DNA of 64,000 nucleotides from Albula goreensis (lineage: Eukaryota; Chordata; Actinopteri; Albuliformes; Albulidae), in NCBI GenBank assembly GCA_022829145.1, contig CM040763.1, positions 5,638,641 to 5,702,640 on the forward strand. The letters are read 5' to 3'. Both the position numbers and the translations under genes were made by a program. Within the stretch, counting starts at the first letter, position 1, and every line of letters starts with the position of its first letter. A model generated the notes under the pieces. That model was not told where the DNA came from, searched no databases, and saw nothing but the letters and a program-made list of their open reading frames with translations. Positions 11,721 to 25,121 of this stretch are shown piece by piece.

Positions 11721-13826
11721 TATTCAATAACAGGAAATGCCCATAACCTTCAATGATACAGGTCTGTTTATCTCCTTCATTCTTTATTTCTCTTTCTGAT
11801 TTTTTTTTCTTTCTATACTTATTGCCTCATGCTTTGTAAGCAGATTTACTAAGACTTTGCAATGTTATTCAAACTGTAGTACCTTCTTTATTAAGCCTCA
11901 ATAAAGCCTTCATAAATCCTTAATGACACTAAGTGAGCAATACACTTGTGTCTTAGCTAAAAATGATGCAGTAGACAAATTCTGCATTCAAAAACTGTAT
12001 TGCTCTTTGCGACCGTCAGACACTGTCTGTTTCATCAGTTAAACCTTTTCAATCACTTCTGGGCTTCCAGAAAAATCTGAAAACTTGGCAGCTGACAATA
12101 TGGACAGGAAAGCCACACACACACAGGCATGCAGACACAAAATCCTTGCTAGCAAATCCTTTTAGACTTGAAGAATACATATGGGAACACCTGGAGAATA
12201 CAGATGGTATAATCTCATGCTTAAAATTCTTAGGCCTGTGATGGGGATGTAGACAATGCTGTCCAGAGAGGATTATGGGAGACTGACAGGGGGTTCTGCA
12301 AATACACCCACTGAAGATTCTAAATCAGACTGTCGAAATGTGACATTTTTATATTCCTTATTCAAAAAAAATTATAAGGAAGGCACATCAAACTGTCAGA
12401 ATCACTGCATAAAATAGTGTTTGCTTTTATCAAAGGAAAAACTATGACACAATAAGAACACATTCACTTCACACACACAATAACACTCTTAGATATCCCT
12501 TATTTTGGGGATCATCTAGTCAATACATCATCTAATAAGTAGAATAAAGTATATTTGAGGTAAAAACAGATTCGAGTCTCTGGCTGACTAGGTCCAGAAG
12601 TGAAAACTGTTATGGTATGGGTCTCATTAATTGAATTCCTTTTTTGCATCTGCCATAATCAATCAGATTTGACAGGATGTCCCTCACATGAATTTCCCAT
12701 TGTGTCAGATCAATCATACAACAATTATGAGAGTTTATTTGAAGGGGGAGCCAAGGGGGGTGAGACGGGAATGAGCAGGGGATATGGAGGGTGTGGGGGG
12801 TGGGGAATAGGGGGTGTAACACTAGTTCAGTGTAGCACTGCTAACTGCATAAACAGCTGTGATGTCAGCTTCAATGTCTCAAAGCATTTTGATAAGCGCC
12901 GTAATTGGCGTCACACCATACACAATCAGTAACCAAGGTGACAGTGTTCCTCTACAGTGCATCCAACACAGAACCATTCCAGTTTATGAAACAGTCTGAT
13001 GCACATTTCACGAATCTTGCAGCCAGCTCTGGTGACAGGAACCTATGTAGCCGAACACAAACAATGGAGAACTGCACTGAACACAACGGAGGCATTTATA
13101 TCTGAGCTTCTATATCTGCAAAGGACTAGATTTGGCCCATGGCCCATGTTATGGGGACCCCAAATTCAGTGCACATATGCACATATTATGTATATACTGT
13201 ATATGTATCTGCATTTAAATACATAAAAAGTAAAAACATGACAGCATGTTCAGACTCCTGCTCATAAAGTGCACCTGCACACACTCCTGCCCAAAAATTA
13301 AGTTATTATCATTATTATGTAGATAGTACAATGTTGCATAAATGTGTTTTAAACACACACACAAACACAGAGTAATAAAAGGAATAACAAGAACTGCACT
13401 TACACAGTCGTTCCCATCTGATGATCTCAAAGCAATTTACACTTATCAGTCCATCTGACTCATACTGATACTTTTCAGCCGTTTATCACATCCTGTGGTG
13501 TGAAAACGGTGTAGCACAATGACCCAACCCAAAAAAGGCTCAGCTGAGTCATTTTCACCTCATGCACCACACACTGTAGTTTGATAATGATGTTCCACAA
13601 TAACTCAGGCCAGAAAATCAACGGAAATGAACATAACAATAAAAGTGTTTTGACCATAAAAATTCATTTTGACCTAAAATGATTTTGCATGTGCAGTTGA
13701 AGCACGTTCTTACATAACGTAAAGATGTGATGTAGTTATCTTGTTTGTGAAGTTATCAGGCAGATGAGGGCATGTTACTTCTCTGACTAGTGCAGATTTT
13801 TTGTTAAACTCAGGAAGTTAAGTTTT

Positions 13827-13915
13827 GTTGCAATGGGTCTATAAACAGGGGTTCAGTTGCATTGGACCTTTAAACTGGGGTTTAGCTGCAGTGGGCCTTT
13901 AAACTAAAGTGTCCA
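13827..13915. repeat. 29-bp minisatellite, 3 copies
   Basis: The units at 13827-13855, 13856-13884 and 13885-13915 share the pattern GTTGCA.TGG.CCTTTAAAC followed by .GGGGTTTA. The third copy is the most diverged and two bases longer. Confidence 0.8.
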
Positions 13916-14334
13916 GTTCCAGAGAGCACGCACACTCACGACAATACATCTCCCTTAAGAGTGACCGATCAGCCTTGTGCTCTGTCTCTACCCCAGAGCC
14001 TGCAGCACAGTTTAAGTGTCAGAGATGAAGCCTCCGGGACAGTCCAGAGTCGATGTTCTGACATCGCGGCCGAATTAGGCTCATCAATCTAACTGACTGT
14101 GCTCGCTCAATTACTCCTCAATATGGATTCATTCTCGCCTCCGCGTTCACTCACGATCCTCCTTAATTGACTTCACTTGACGGGCACAATATGAGCAGTT
14201 ATTATGCCACACACTACACCTTCACAGAGAGAGATTTGTGGCATTTGGCTGCTGCACATGATGTAGGGACTCTGGGTGGTGCACATACACATAACGCAGC
14301 TCAGAATCCCAAGGTTCAACTCCTCTCATTCCAT

Positions 14335-14535
14335 ATTCTTACTGGCTAAGGCTTGAGTTCCATGTTGCCATGGCAGCAATGGGAGCTCTTAGCCCCATTC
14401 TTATTGGCTAAGGCTTGAGTTCCACATTGCCATGGCAGCAATGGGAGCTGTGAATTCTGTGGTTTAACTCTTAGCCACATTCTTATTGGCTAAGACTTGA
14501 GTTCCACATGTCCATGGCAGCAATGGGCTCAGCCT
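14335..14535. repeat. Tandem repeat, about 55-bp core in 3 copies with variable linkers
   Basis: Three copies start at 14335, 14397 and 14479 with ATTCTTA(C/T)TGGCTAAG, then (A/G)CTTGAGTTCCA(C/T), and end CCATGGCAGCAATGGG. The linkers include 'AGCTCTTAGCC(C/A)CATTC' before copies 2 and 3. The second and third cores contain ATTGG, the reverse of a CCAAT box. Divergence is low, so the duplication is fairly recent. Confidence 0.85.
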
Positions 14536-15083
14536 GGCAACATTAAACAGTGATTTAAATCAGATAACAGTCAGTAATGTCAGTTTCATTGCTCTCTAGT
14601 GACATCTCCTGGCCAAGCAGGTGCTGATTTCAAACTCATGTGGTGGCATAGGCAACTTGATATTTGCGTCACATCTGCGATATGAAAAATAGTGGAGACT
14701 AGTCACCAGTGGGACTAGTCTCCTGTGGGAGACGTTTATGGTTAGTAGAAAAAAGGGTAGATTATTTAAAATAGAGGAGATCATTTTAAAAAAGAAAAAA
14801 AAATCTACAAAACATAATGCCCAACTGAATGCATACTTCAAATATTTTTCAGGTTGTGACCAAAAAAAATGGAAACAGCAAAGTAGGGTACAATCTTCAT
14901 AGGTTGTTGCACCACCATGTGGCCAGTAAGGAGTACTACATCACAAATTCTGCAAGAGGACAAGGACACTATTTGCTGCTGTAGAACCAATTGATTCAAG
15001 CTTAGCTGATGAAACAGAAGAGTGGATATTCTGAGTCCTCTTTCATGAACTATAAACATCAATGACAGCAAGTGATTAGGCGC

Positions 15084-15369
15084 ACAGGTCATTGGTGAAG
15101 TTCACAGGTTACTGATGATTTCCACAGGTCTATGGTGACATGCTCAGTTCTATTTTTGAAGTACACACATCACTGTTGATGTCAATGATGAAACACACAT
15201 ATCACTGAAGGGCAAAGGTCAATGATGAAGTACACAGGTTGATGATGAAGTACACAGCTCAATGATGACATGTACATGTCACTGATGAGGTCACTGATTA
15301 AATACACAGGCCTATGATGATGTTCACAAGTCTGTGATGAAGTGCACAGATTAATGATAAAGTGAACAG
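15084..15369. repeat. 20-bp minisatellite, about 14 degenerate copies
   Basis: The consensus is roughly ACAGGTCAATGATGAAGTAC, with most copies exactly 20 bp long, for example the clean run at 15218-15270. Copies in the middle (15140-15200) are more eroded. Confidence 0.85.
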
Positions 15370-15878
15370 CACTTTGGTATATCTGGGTCTAAAGCAACTG
15401 CACGTTTTAACCTCTCAAAATTCAATAAATGTCTTATTTTAAATGTTCAGTAGATTTCTCTCTTTCAGAATTTTACCCTTCTTTCAGTTACTAGCTGTCA
15501 CTAACAGATAGGCTACATGACTTTCTGATGCTCTTATCGTTGTGATTTGCCTAATCCACAAACGTTCTGAAGGCCATTCAAGTACTTGAGCGTTGCTCCT
15601 ACCAGCACAAGCAAAGCCCACTCTGAATGCATTTCTCCTATTGAGTCAGCAGAGGGAGCTCTTGACTCACACATAACCACTGGTAGCAGAACTGGGCTAA
15701 AAGCACAGACAGTCTCAAGGAACTTGACAAGGCTGAGAAGGGCTCGGGGGAAAGAGCAAGGTCTCGGTAAGTCCACGTATCTGAGTGCCGATGAGCCTAA
15801 CACTCCCAGACAAGCCCCCACATCAGTTATACAGAGCCTTCTCCCCTATGACTTGCCATTCATCAGGAGACCCAGTGT

Positions 15879-16173
<295 letters not shown>

Positions 16174-17190
16174 TTGCTTTAATAAATAATGAATTTTCTA
16201 CTCCTATGGATTTATTCAGGGCTTCTCCTGGAAAACACAGGCACCTCTTTCATTGTCAGACAATTTTATACTGACTGAATATAACCCAGTTATATAACTG
16301 AGTTGTTTATTTTAATTGCATTTATTTTGTAACGTCCCAAAATGCTGTCGTCCAGTGGAGTAGAAAACATTTGTTCAAAACAAAAGAAAAAAAACAGGAC
16401 ACCTGTCCCCCTTCAGAATTTGCAGACGTCCTTTTCTCAAGTTCATTTTATTTTTACCTTGCGACTCAAGAACCTGGCAGCGGGGGAATTGGGCAGGGAT
16501 TTGGGGGGTGTAGAGGGTCGAATACTGATAAGAATGATCAACATTACAGAACTGTGATAAGATATCGATGGACATCTCACAACATCTTCTTAAAACAATC
16601 TTACAAATGCCTTGGGATGAAGCAGCATTATCGAAACATTCTTGAAAGTACTTTTATTGATCTGCCATCTGCAGAACTACATCAAAGAACAAGGGAGGAG
16701 GGGTTTGGGGGTGTCAAATGCACTTTAGGAAGAGTTAAAATATTGAGTTAAAATATTGTGAGTACTTGAAATATCCAGCCGCTTTACACTGAACAATATT
16801 CCTGAATTATAGTGATATGAAAACAAAAAATTGATGCAGAATAAAGGAAAATCACCAAGCTGATTAAGTAAACATCGTATTGTAGCACGCACAGTGATAA
16901 GGAATCAACACAGATGGTTGATCTTTGGGGCATGCAGACTCTGTTTACTGCTCATTGCTGCAGTAAAGCCACATCTCAAGCAGCTGCACAGTGCGGTCCG
17001 GCCTCGCTGTAAGCAAACCGTTCATCGATGTTTAATCACACAGAAGCCTCATCGCAATCAAGACAACAGCCTGCTGTTCCTAATCTACCAGCACCCTTTG
17101 AATGTGAATTACATTTGCACCAGTATGTTGACTGGACCAACCAGGCAAAGCTACAGAGGTCTGTGCTCCTGACAGTAGCCTCTACTGTAC

Positions 17191-17280
17191 AGTGTAGGGA
17201 GTATGCTGTAGGGTGTAGGGTATAGGGTTTAGGGTATAGGGCAGAAGGCATATGGCTTATAAAGTAGGGCATAGGGGTTT
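17191..17280. repeat. Degenerate telomere-like (TAGGG/TATAGGG) array
   Basis: About ten TAGGG cores are spaced 6-10 bases apart, including GTAGGGTGTAGGGTATAGGG and TTTAGGGTATAGGG. It is related in form to the vertebrate TTAGGG repeat but irregular; more likely a G-rich minisatellite than a true interstitial telomere. Confidence 0.6.
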
Positions 17281-18109
17281 ACAGTTGTGCAGAATATGGT
17301 CCCTCCCTCCTAATGAAGATTTAATTCCACACTGATGTGAGCATCCTTAGGGTGAACTAAGGCTATGCTGGAAAGTGAAAAAAATGTGAAAATGAGCATG
17401 TAATTATGTAATGTGTCGTTACATTTACAACGAGCGTCTCTTATCGGATTAAGGAAAAACACCAACACCGGAGCAGCTATTCTCCACTCAGCTCTCCCTC
17501 CTGCAACCAATGAGCCAGCTGGAGCAGTTCATCATGATGTCACAGCGACCACCTATGGACTCCTCCCTCGTGCCACACTCTCACAAGAGTCACCTGACCA
17601 TCTACAAACAATCCTTACCGGAGCAGATGACATCATCACACCACAGCCTGGCCTTAAAAGCATTTTAACCTCAGAGGGAAGTTTCTGGAAGTGTGATTTT
17701 GGGATGTATGCGTTTTTGTCATATACATCCCAATATCAGTTTGTGGGGTTTTTTTTTGTTGTGAATTACTTTCACCAGGTACATAGCAGAAATATATAAG
17801 CCTGGAACTCCCAGGCGCTCAGACAGAGTTATACCACAGGAGAGTAAGAGGCCATATAAGCCCAGTGAGAAGCCTGCCAGATCCAGCACTCAGCCTCCCA
17901 GCATAGTTTGTGTCACCCCTGGTCAGGTTTATAAAGGGTGAGCTGTGAAGGTTATGACATATAGTGCAATTGTTAAAAAAAAATACTGATTACCTCAAAG
18001 AATTTATACCACACCAAGCTGCTTTCACTAGGCTCATGACATTTTTACACAGCCTGGCACACAGTACCGGGGCAGAGCTACTCACATGGGAGTTAGAGGA
18101 GACATAAGC

Positions 18110-18470
18110 CAAGGGTGTGACTCCGCCCCCGTGCCCCAGCCGGAATCGGTGGTCTCCAACAGCGGTTTGTGGGCTGGGGCAAGTCCCCGTGGGGCCAGCC
18201 CGCTCACGGGCGTCTCGTCCCTCCCCAGGCTCCGGGCCCCGGGCCCCCAGCCAGGACACGTGCCTGAGGTTTATTTAGACCTCCTCTGTCACGCTCCGCT
18301 ACCCCAGACACCCCCCACCCCGCCTGGCAGAGGATGGAAAAAGAGCAGCTGGGTACGGTCCGGGAGCACCTGCTGCCCCAGCGTGATTAGCATAGCGCCG
18401 CACGCCACCTCCCCAGGTTCAGGGTGTCATTCTGTGTCAGGACGCGCTACTACGCCACGGTTCAGCTAAG
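18110..18470. other. GC-rich, CpG-containing patch
   Basis: An abrupt rise in C and G, with runs such as CCGGGCCCCGGGCCCC near 18230-18246 and many CpGs, lies inside AT-rich intronic sequence. A plus-strand frame of 127 codons spans it (18086-18469). It is rich in Pro, Ser and Gly, as expected from GC-rich DNA, and shows no recognisable domain. It may be a CpG-island-like regulatory patch. Confidence 0.35.
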
Positions 18471-19492
18471 AGCACCACGCCACCACAGTCTGAGGTTACC
18501 ACATCCAACCCAGCCTCTTTCTCAGTCCCGATGAGTACAAGCGATTGGAATAACTGCTGTATAAACACTGTTATATTTTTTATAGTTTATAATCCTTTGC
18601 AATAGGCATGACATTTCTTGATCCAGCACCTATGATCATTTTTAATGATACTATTTATGGTCAATCTGTGTTCTGCAATGATGTTGCCCTTATCGACCAG
18701 GAGTATTATGGGCTGCATGCTCCATATGTCACTGAGGTCTAGCACTGAAACACATTAGATCAGCCATGTCAGCTTTCTCCTGTAAGGCCAAAATGAAGAC
18801 ACATTTTTAACGTAGCATTAAATACCCCTTGATCTTTAATTAGTTTGTTTTTCTTAATTACTTTCTTACAGTCTGTATATAGTACATACACTGAATATAG
18901 TACATAAGGAGGACAGTATGTGCTCTGAGTACCACACTGGTGACATAGATGGAATCATTGACTGAGAAGTGAAGAGTAAAAATCTGGAAAGAATGGTAAG
19001 ACAGACAAAAAAAAGGTTTTAAAAATCACTTACTGAGCAGCCTTTTTGTTTAGTTTATCATATGCTATACATACAGTACATACTGCAGACTCACAGCATG
19101 GTTCCCTTAGTTTTTAGACAAATTTAAATATTTTCGAAAGGACAAGAGAATCACTGCCAAAAGGGTAGAATAGAATGCTTAATAATGATTGTCTCTGCTA
19201 TTCCCTGTCAAGGTAAAAGTTTTGTTATTGTTTTTTTATTATTTTATTAGTATTTTTTTTTTTTTTACTTGCCTTGCTGAAAAAGCGAGGGGAAGAGGGG
19301 AGCCTGCCAAGATCCCACATTTCAGCTGTCTGCATTTACAACCTTACCCACAATTCCCAAGTTAGCCCTGCTCTCTGTGAAGCATCTATAAAAGCGACTC
19401 AGTGTAGTCTGGTCAGTGCAGGGGAAAACAGATAATGCTTGCAGAATACCTATCAGCATTTATCCTTGTGAAAGTTTGAGTGATTAAAACTG

Positions 19493-19660
19493 GATGAGCG
19501 CCTCCTCAATCCTGGTCCCAGAAGAACCAACTTGAGTTCAGACCTGAAAAACCAGGTGAGGTGAGTTAACTCAGCAGTCGGTTTGCTTAATTAACCAATT
19601 AAAATACAGATCAATGCGCAGCTCCCTTGTCCAAGGGCTCAGAACCACTGAACTACATTT
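19493..19660. repeat. Palindromic dispersed repeat, hAT-like ends (diverged)
   Basis: On the minus strand it begins CAGTGGTTCTGAGCCCTTGG and near the other end reads ACCAGGATTGAGGAGG. On the plus strand it reads CCTCAATCCTGGTCCCAGAA. The pattern recalls abundant teleost non-autonomous elements with 'agtggttctcaaccctggtcct' ends. No transposase is present. Confidence 0.4.
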
Positions 19661-20079
19661 ATCTCATGCAGAAATTGTTTTCTCTGATTCAACTGTCTGT
19701 ACATTAACAACAAGCAGATGTATTGCATATTGTTCTTATGTTGTGATGTGTTAAGATATATTGCATCTTATGTTGTGTGTATTATTTTGTCAGGACCCCC
19801 TCGGAAACAAGATCCTGCATCTCAAGGGGTTTTATCCTGAAATAACTACATTTCCCATAATGCATTAAAAAAGTTTATACAACATCCTGCATTTGCATTC
19901 AGTAATGTCAAGTCACTACAGATATTCTGAGAGAAGTGATGGCATAGCACTGTCCTTCACCCCTCTGGTTCATACGCAAACTACAGTAGATAAAAGCAGT
20001 GCTGACAGGATTTCTTTATGGCATTCTATCTCCATTTTTTTTCCTTTAAAAAACTCCTTATTAAGGGAAATCATTTCAA

Positions 20080-21200
20080 TCAGTTCACAAGAACATGACA
20101 ACACAGATATTGATCAGGAATCAATATTCTTGGCGGCTAATCATCTCTCAACATATCGGTTCAAATTTATTAATAAAAAAAAATCACCTCAGTCAGCGAA
20201 TGATCACTGAATACTGGGGTAACGATGTTCATAAAAAATAGCCTAAATATTGTCAGCCGAGCTGGAGGCTGGGTTGAGATTCAGCGACTTTATTACTAAG
20301 TGGAAAGTAAATGATGCTCCCTCCAGAGTTTATTACCTATAAACATTACCTACAAACCCAATCATCTCTGTGCATAGGCCCAAGGCCAACCAAACACAAT
20401 CGAAAATATCTTTCTGTCATATTTGACAAAGAGCCGCAAATGAAACATTAGGTTACCCATCGAAATATTAAGTTCAGCTTCACCGGAACGGGGAATTAGA
20501 GAGATACCATATTTGTTTTATGAGTTATATCCAAAAATAGATTTTGCTCCCTCTCGCTCTGCAGGATAACCCCTGAGGGGGTTAGGAAACTGATACCATG
20601 TCATTAGCAGAGAGTGCACTGCAGCTTGCCTTGCAAAAGATCAGGCAATCTATGATATTTTTTTTTTCCTTTCCATGGAACAGATTAATCAATCGCTGTT
20701 TCCTTGCCTTGTCTGGCATTGTGGCATGTAACATGATGAAAAAGCTCTATGGCAGCGATTAAGGATATTGGCATAAACATTAAAACCTTGGGTTCGAGCA
20801 TTGCAAAGTCTACTTCCCTGAGTTATGAGCTCTTAAAAAAGTGAGGGACCTCACGAGCACACAGAGATTCATTGCACACATTATTCATGCCACATTTCTC
20901 AGCCACTATAATTCATGAGACACATTCTGAAAGCAGGAGAAGAAGAAATGCCCTTAACCTTGCAACACGGTCTTTGCAATATTTCATATTCGCCTTTTGA
21001 GTTACAACCTTCCCTCTCTTCTGATTACTTTTTTAAATGTATTTAATGCCATTCTTTTTTTAAATGACAAGGTATAAATAAATGTGCTGATCACTTCATG
21101 ACTTGCTTTAGAAATGTCAAATTGTTATACATGTTATGCGTTATGGCGGCGTGAAAAGAAAACATATGGATATATCATAAATGTTGTGATATGACCTAAT
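20080..21200. promoter_or_regulatory. Long repeat-free, motif-rich block; candidate conserved non-coding region
   Basis: About 1.1 kb with no minisatellite or recognised transposon piece. It has many A/T-core factor motifs and a texture unlike the flanking repeats (for example GATTAATCAATCGCTG near 20683, AATATTAAGTTCAGC near 20464, ATTATTCATGCCAC near 20881). In a developmental or neuronal gene intron this is the type of stretch that often proves conserved. Confidence 0.25.
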
Positions 21201-22156
21201 TATAATGAAAAAAAAAACTTCAGAAAGCGAGAACTGTTTTATTTTGAGCCTAAAATGGAAATTTGAAAAAACGCTTCATCAGTCCAATTGATGGTTTACA
21301 ATGGTGAATTCTCTATTTGCAAATCAATTTAAAAAAAGGCTGAATTAAAAACACAAGCCTTTTACTATGCCAGTGATATCTTGATATCAACACGAGGGCG
21401 ATCTTTACTTTGCTTTTTAGTCCCAGTTTTCACTGCATTGCAGCACTTTGAAGCTATTTTAACCAGTGCCAGAAACTTGCTGTCATGCCTCTGTCTTTCC
21501 AGAGAAACAGAAGTTCAGGTTTATGCATTTTTGGCTCAGTAAAGCTGTCTACCTGCAGTGAGATAAAGAGCAGAGGAAACTGGGAGGACATTAGCGGCGC
21601 AGCGGTTAACGGAAACAACACACACATCCGTTCCTCATTCACATTAATCACACAAACACCTGACACCATTTACCTGACATGGAACAGTGACTGCCCCATT
21701 GTGCCAGGGCCGTGTAATGGCAGACGATATTGACAGCAGAAATGAAATATCCACCATGTGACCGAAATGATTCTTTGAACGCCGACACCAGCTCAATTTA
21801 TCTGTGTCCTGGTATGGGAACAAATAGACTTACAGAGCCATTTTAAACAAACAGTTACCAACAGTAACACTTCAGTTCAATAAATAAATATGTACAATAA
21901 AGCACTATTAAGCAGCATATTACTCATTAGTAATCAGTTTATTAATCATTATATGCCTCTTTAAAGAAATTGTTCACATTGGTAAATAATAATGTCTGTG
22001 GCTTGAGGCAAGTTTGTAACCAGATTTTCCCCACTTACTCTTTTTTTTTTTTTTCATGAAATTGAGGTCTTAGACCAGACATTCAGGGTCACTGACACTT
22101 GGCTCTGGTACAGAGTGGTGCAGGGGCTGAGGTTGGGGGGATCAGGCAATAGCGGA

Positions 22157-22219
22157 TAATGTGTGTGAGTGTGTGTGCATGCGTGCATGTGTGTATGCGT
22201 GCGTGCATGCATGCATGTA
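22157..22219. repeat. Alternating purine-pyrimidine GT/GCAT tract
   Basis: GT repeats mixed with GCATGC and GCGTGC words. The near-perfect purine-pyrimidine alternation makes it a good Z-DNA candidate. Confidence 0.85.
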
Positions 22220-22944
22220 TACTGTGCTGTGCATGTAAATACTGTACAGGATATTTATGGGTATGCTGTTTTGTGTGTGTACACACTAAACAGCAACACC
22301 AGTCTCTTTTAATAAGGGAACTGTAGAAACTAAAGGTAGGTATTCCTGAAGGTTTGTAGACATATTTCACCTGAAGCTCAGCAAACAAAGTGTAGTGTTA
22401 TTGCATAGTTGCAACTTTGTGTCAGTAATATGCAAAATGCAATAATATGCAAATTTTCCTTCAAGCTAGGTAAGTTTGTGATGCATAAAAAATGTTCTGT
22501 TAGGAAACAACACAAAGCATTTGAGCAGAACACAGTGCAGGGATTGTAGGATAAATTACTGCTATCCCAGAAGCAGAGGTTTAAGCTTCAGTCTCATTAG
22601 TGACAGTCACACAGTGCCACCCACATTCAGGGTTAATACATCTGGCTCACAGAGTCAAGGCCTTTTCCACCCTGTCCTGCTGCCTTCTCATGTAGGCAAT
22701 TTGACAATTATCTCCTTCTCTGTCTGTTTAATTGCTTCTCCAGGGGAAAGCCTGACTGTCATTCATGCTAATGGGAGGTCTGGTAATGATGTCACACTTA
22801 TAAATGATATACAGCACCTGAGTGAGCCAGGACAGTCTGTTACCTGTCCATATCAGGGCACCAAGGCCTGCCTTTGCATTACTGACATTACTGACACTAC
22901 AGTTCTGCTTTATCATCAATATTTTATGTGTATGCATTAACTGT

Positions 22945-22970
22945 GTGTATGTATGTATGTATGTATGTAT
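22945..22970. repeat. (GTAT)n microsatellite
   Basis: About six GTAT units, next to a looser TGTGTATGCA-containing stretch to about 23040. Confidence 0.9.
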
Positions 22971-23854
22971 TTGTATACTGTGTGTATGCAGAAAAGCTTA
23001 TATACCTGTAACTGCACATGCATGTGTTTGCATGTGCATGTGAAAAAAGTCTATGCTTCAAATCTATGCTTTTCTCAGTGCTCATATGTAGTATTAAAAA
23101 CAGAGGAAGCTGAAAAAGTAGAACCTCAAAGGTATGGACGCATAGAACGTTCTTGTACTTCAGAATTCTAGAATGCCTGTAACTCTGAAAGCAACACCAG
23201 ACTGAGATTTGTAGTGGACAGGCCTAATGACATATCTCAACTAGGGTAGGAAAAAAATCGATCAATAAATAATCCCTTTGGCTCTTCTTCATATCAAATA
23301 CTGTCTACATTTTCCACATTAAAATTTTCCGCAATGGAGCCAAGACATATCCTTTGGTCTGACTTTGATAGCGTTTAATGTTTTCATCAATAGAAAATAT
23401 GACTCATTTCAGTACAATGCTTACCAGTTTATGGTCTTAATTTTAACTATGTCTTAATTATTCACTGCAGTGAGTATATGCTGCAGCTGAAGATATTTAA
23501 ATCAATATATAAAAGTAATGGTAAAAGCATCATTGACTGCAGAAAATCTTCCTCATCTCCCCTGTTGGTATTTCATTGGTCATTCACCTGGTCTCTGAAT
23601 CACTCATTGTGGATTCCCTCGCTTTCCACCAAAACTGTGTCTGAGAAAGAAAACTCTGCTTAATTCTAGGCCAGCTCAGGCTGGGCTCGTGTTACCAATG
23701 ATAATGGAAATACAGAGAAAGAGCTGACCTCATGAGCAGAGATCTGATACCACTTCCCACCCACAGACTTTCACTTGGATGTCAGTCCAAAAAAGTACAT
23801 CCTAAAACTGCAAAAAGTCTTCGTGGAAATAATAGTGATGGGTCGCACAAAAGT

Positions 23855-24215
23855 GTCTGTCTTAAGCTTCTGAAGACCAGCTGACGCAGCACATAAAATG
23901 TACTCTTCTATTGAACTCCAAAAGCACTGAAGGGTACTGGCATATGAAAGTCTGCCCTGATGTTAAACTCAGAAAGCCCTGATCTCAGCCGACAGGAGGG
24001 CGTGAAATCTGCTCTGGCGAAAAGATTTGCTAAGTTCTGATCTCTGCTGACATAGCGAGTGAAAGTCTCTTGTATTAAGCTTCGTAATCAGTGATGTCAG
24101 CTGACATAGTGCATGATTTGTGTGACTCTGGTTTCAAGGTTTATAAGCAATGATGTCAGTTGACATAGGCTACAAAATGAACATTGCTCTCGTATTAAGC
24201 TCCAAAAGCACAACT
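23855..24215. repeat. Strongly diverged minisatellite, unit about 60-75 bp, 5-6 copies
   Basis: A recurring theme '(A/T)TTAAGCTTC ... TGATGTCAGCTGACATA ... GTGAAAGTCT' appears at about 23861, 23962, 24030, 24075, 24130 and 24194. The cleanest adjacent pair is TGATGTCAGCTGACATAG (about 24093) and TGATGTCAGTTGACATAG (about 24151). The core TGTCAGCTGACA is itself palindromic. Confidence 0.6.
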
Positions 24216-25072
24216 GGAACTATGCAAAAAGGTCTATACATTTTCTGGGCTTTGTCTGGATTGGGAATGTTTTAGTACATATGCAGCGTCTACAGCCCCG
24301 AACAGGACTATCAGACTGTCTGAAGTGAGAACATTTCGCCAAGCATCAAGTCTGATCTCCAAAAATTACCAGGCTACCCTGTCTCACGCTCTGTCATGAA
24401 ACATGAGATATTTAAATCAAGGTTAAATATTTGTCACGTTATGGTCCAAACTGACAAAACAGGACTGGTCCACATTTTTATCATATAAAAGCCAAATCAA
24501 GACCAGATACTTACAAGATTTTGACGGTTCTTGCCCCAATGTGACATAAGCTGTCACATAAAGTTTGCTTTACTCCATAAGTATGTGGTTTCAGACTGTT
24601 GTCGAGAACTTTCTCACTCAGATTCCTCACCACCTTCAGAATCAATTATTATTTGGATCACACTCCACCGTCAGCAGATCCGACGCCCGCTCTGTCCTCA
24701 TCTCAAAAATGCAGAACTTCCACAAGGTGACACCGAAAACAATGACGAGGTCTTCCGAGCCAGGGTTTTCGCAGCTGCGTGGACACCGAATTTTCATTCT
24801 CTGTCAACTTAATTCACTTACATGTCCCCCCCAAAACAACCCTCATGGGCAATTTATGAGAAATAATCTTGCATGGGGCTTAGCTTTGAGAAATTAAAAA
24901 GGACACGTGTGCATTAACCAACAGAAGGGGTCAGATCACCTGGCAGAAAGAGTGAGGGTAATGCCAGAGTCAAGTGTAAAACGGATGGAAGATTAAAGGT
25001 CGGCTTCAATTAGCATAAATTAGCATTAAATATTACTGGCATATTGTGTGTGATATTCAGCAGCAACACGTT

Positions 25073-25076
<4 letters not shown>

Positions 25077-25121
<45 letters not shown>
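25077..25121. repeat. (CA)n microsatellite
   Basis: About 20 CA units, interrupted near the end by CAAACA. Confidence 0.95.

Noticed and set aside
17191-17280. True interstitial telomere
   Set aside because: Spacing is irregular and TTAGGG itself is rare in the array; kept only as telomere-like.
18086-18469. 127-codon plus-strand frame in the GC-rich patch
   Set aside because: Low stop density is expected from high GC; Pro/Ser/Gly composition and no family match.
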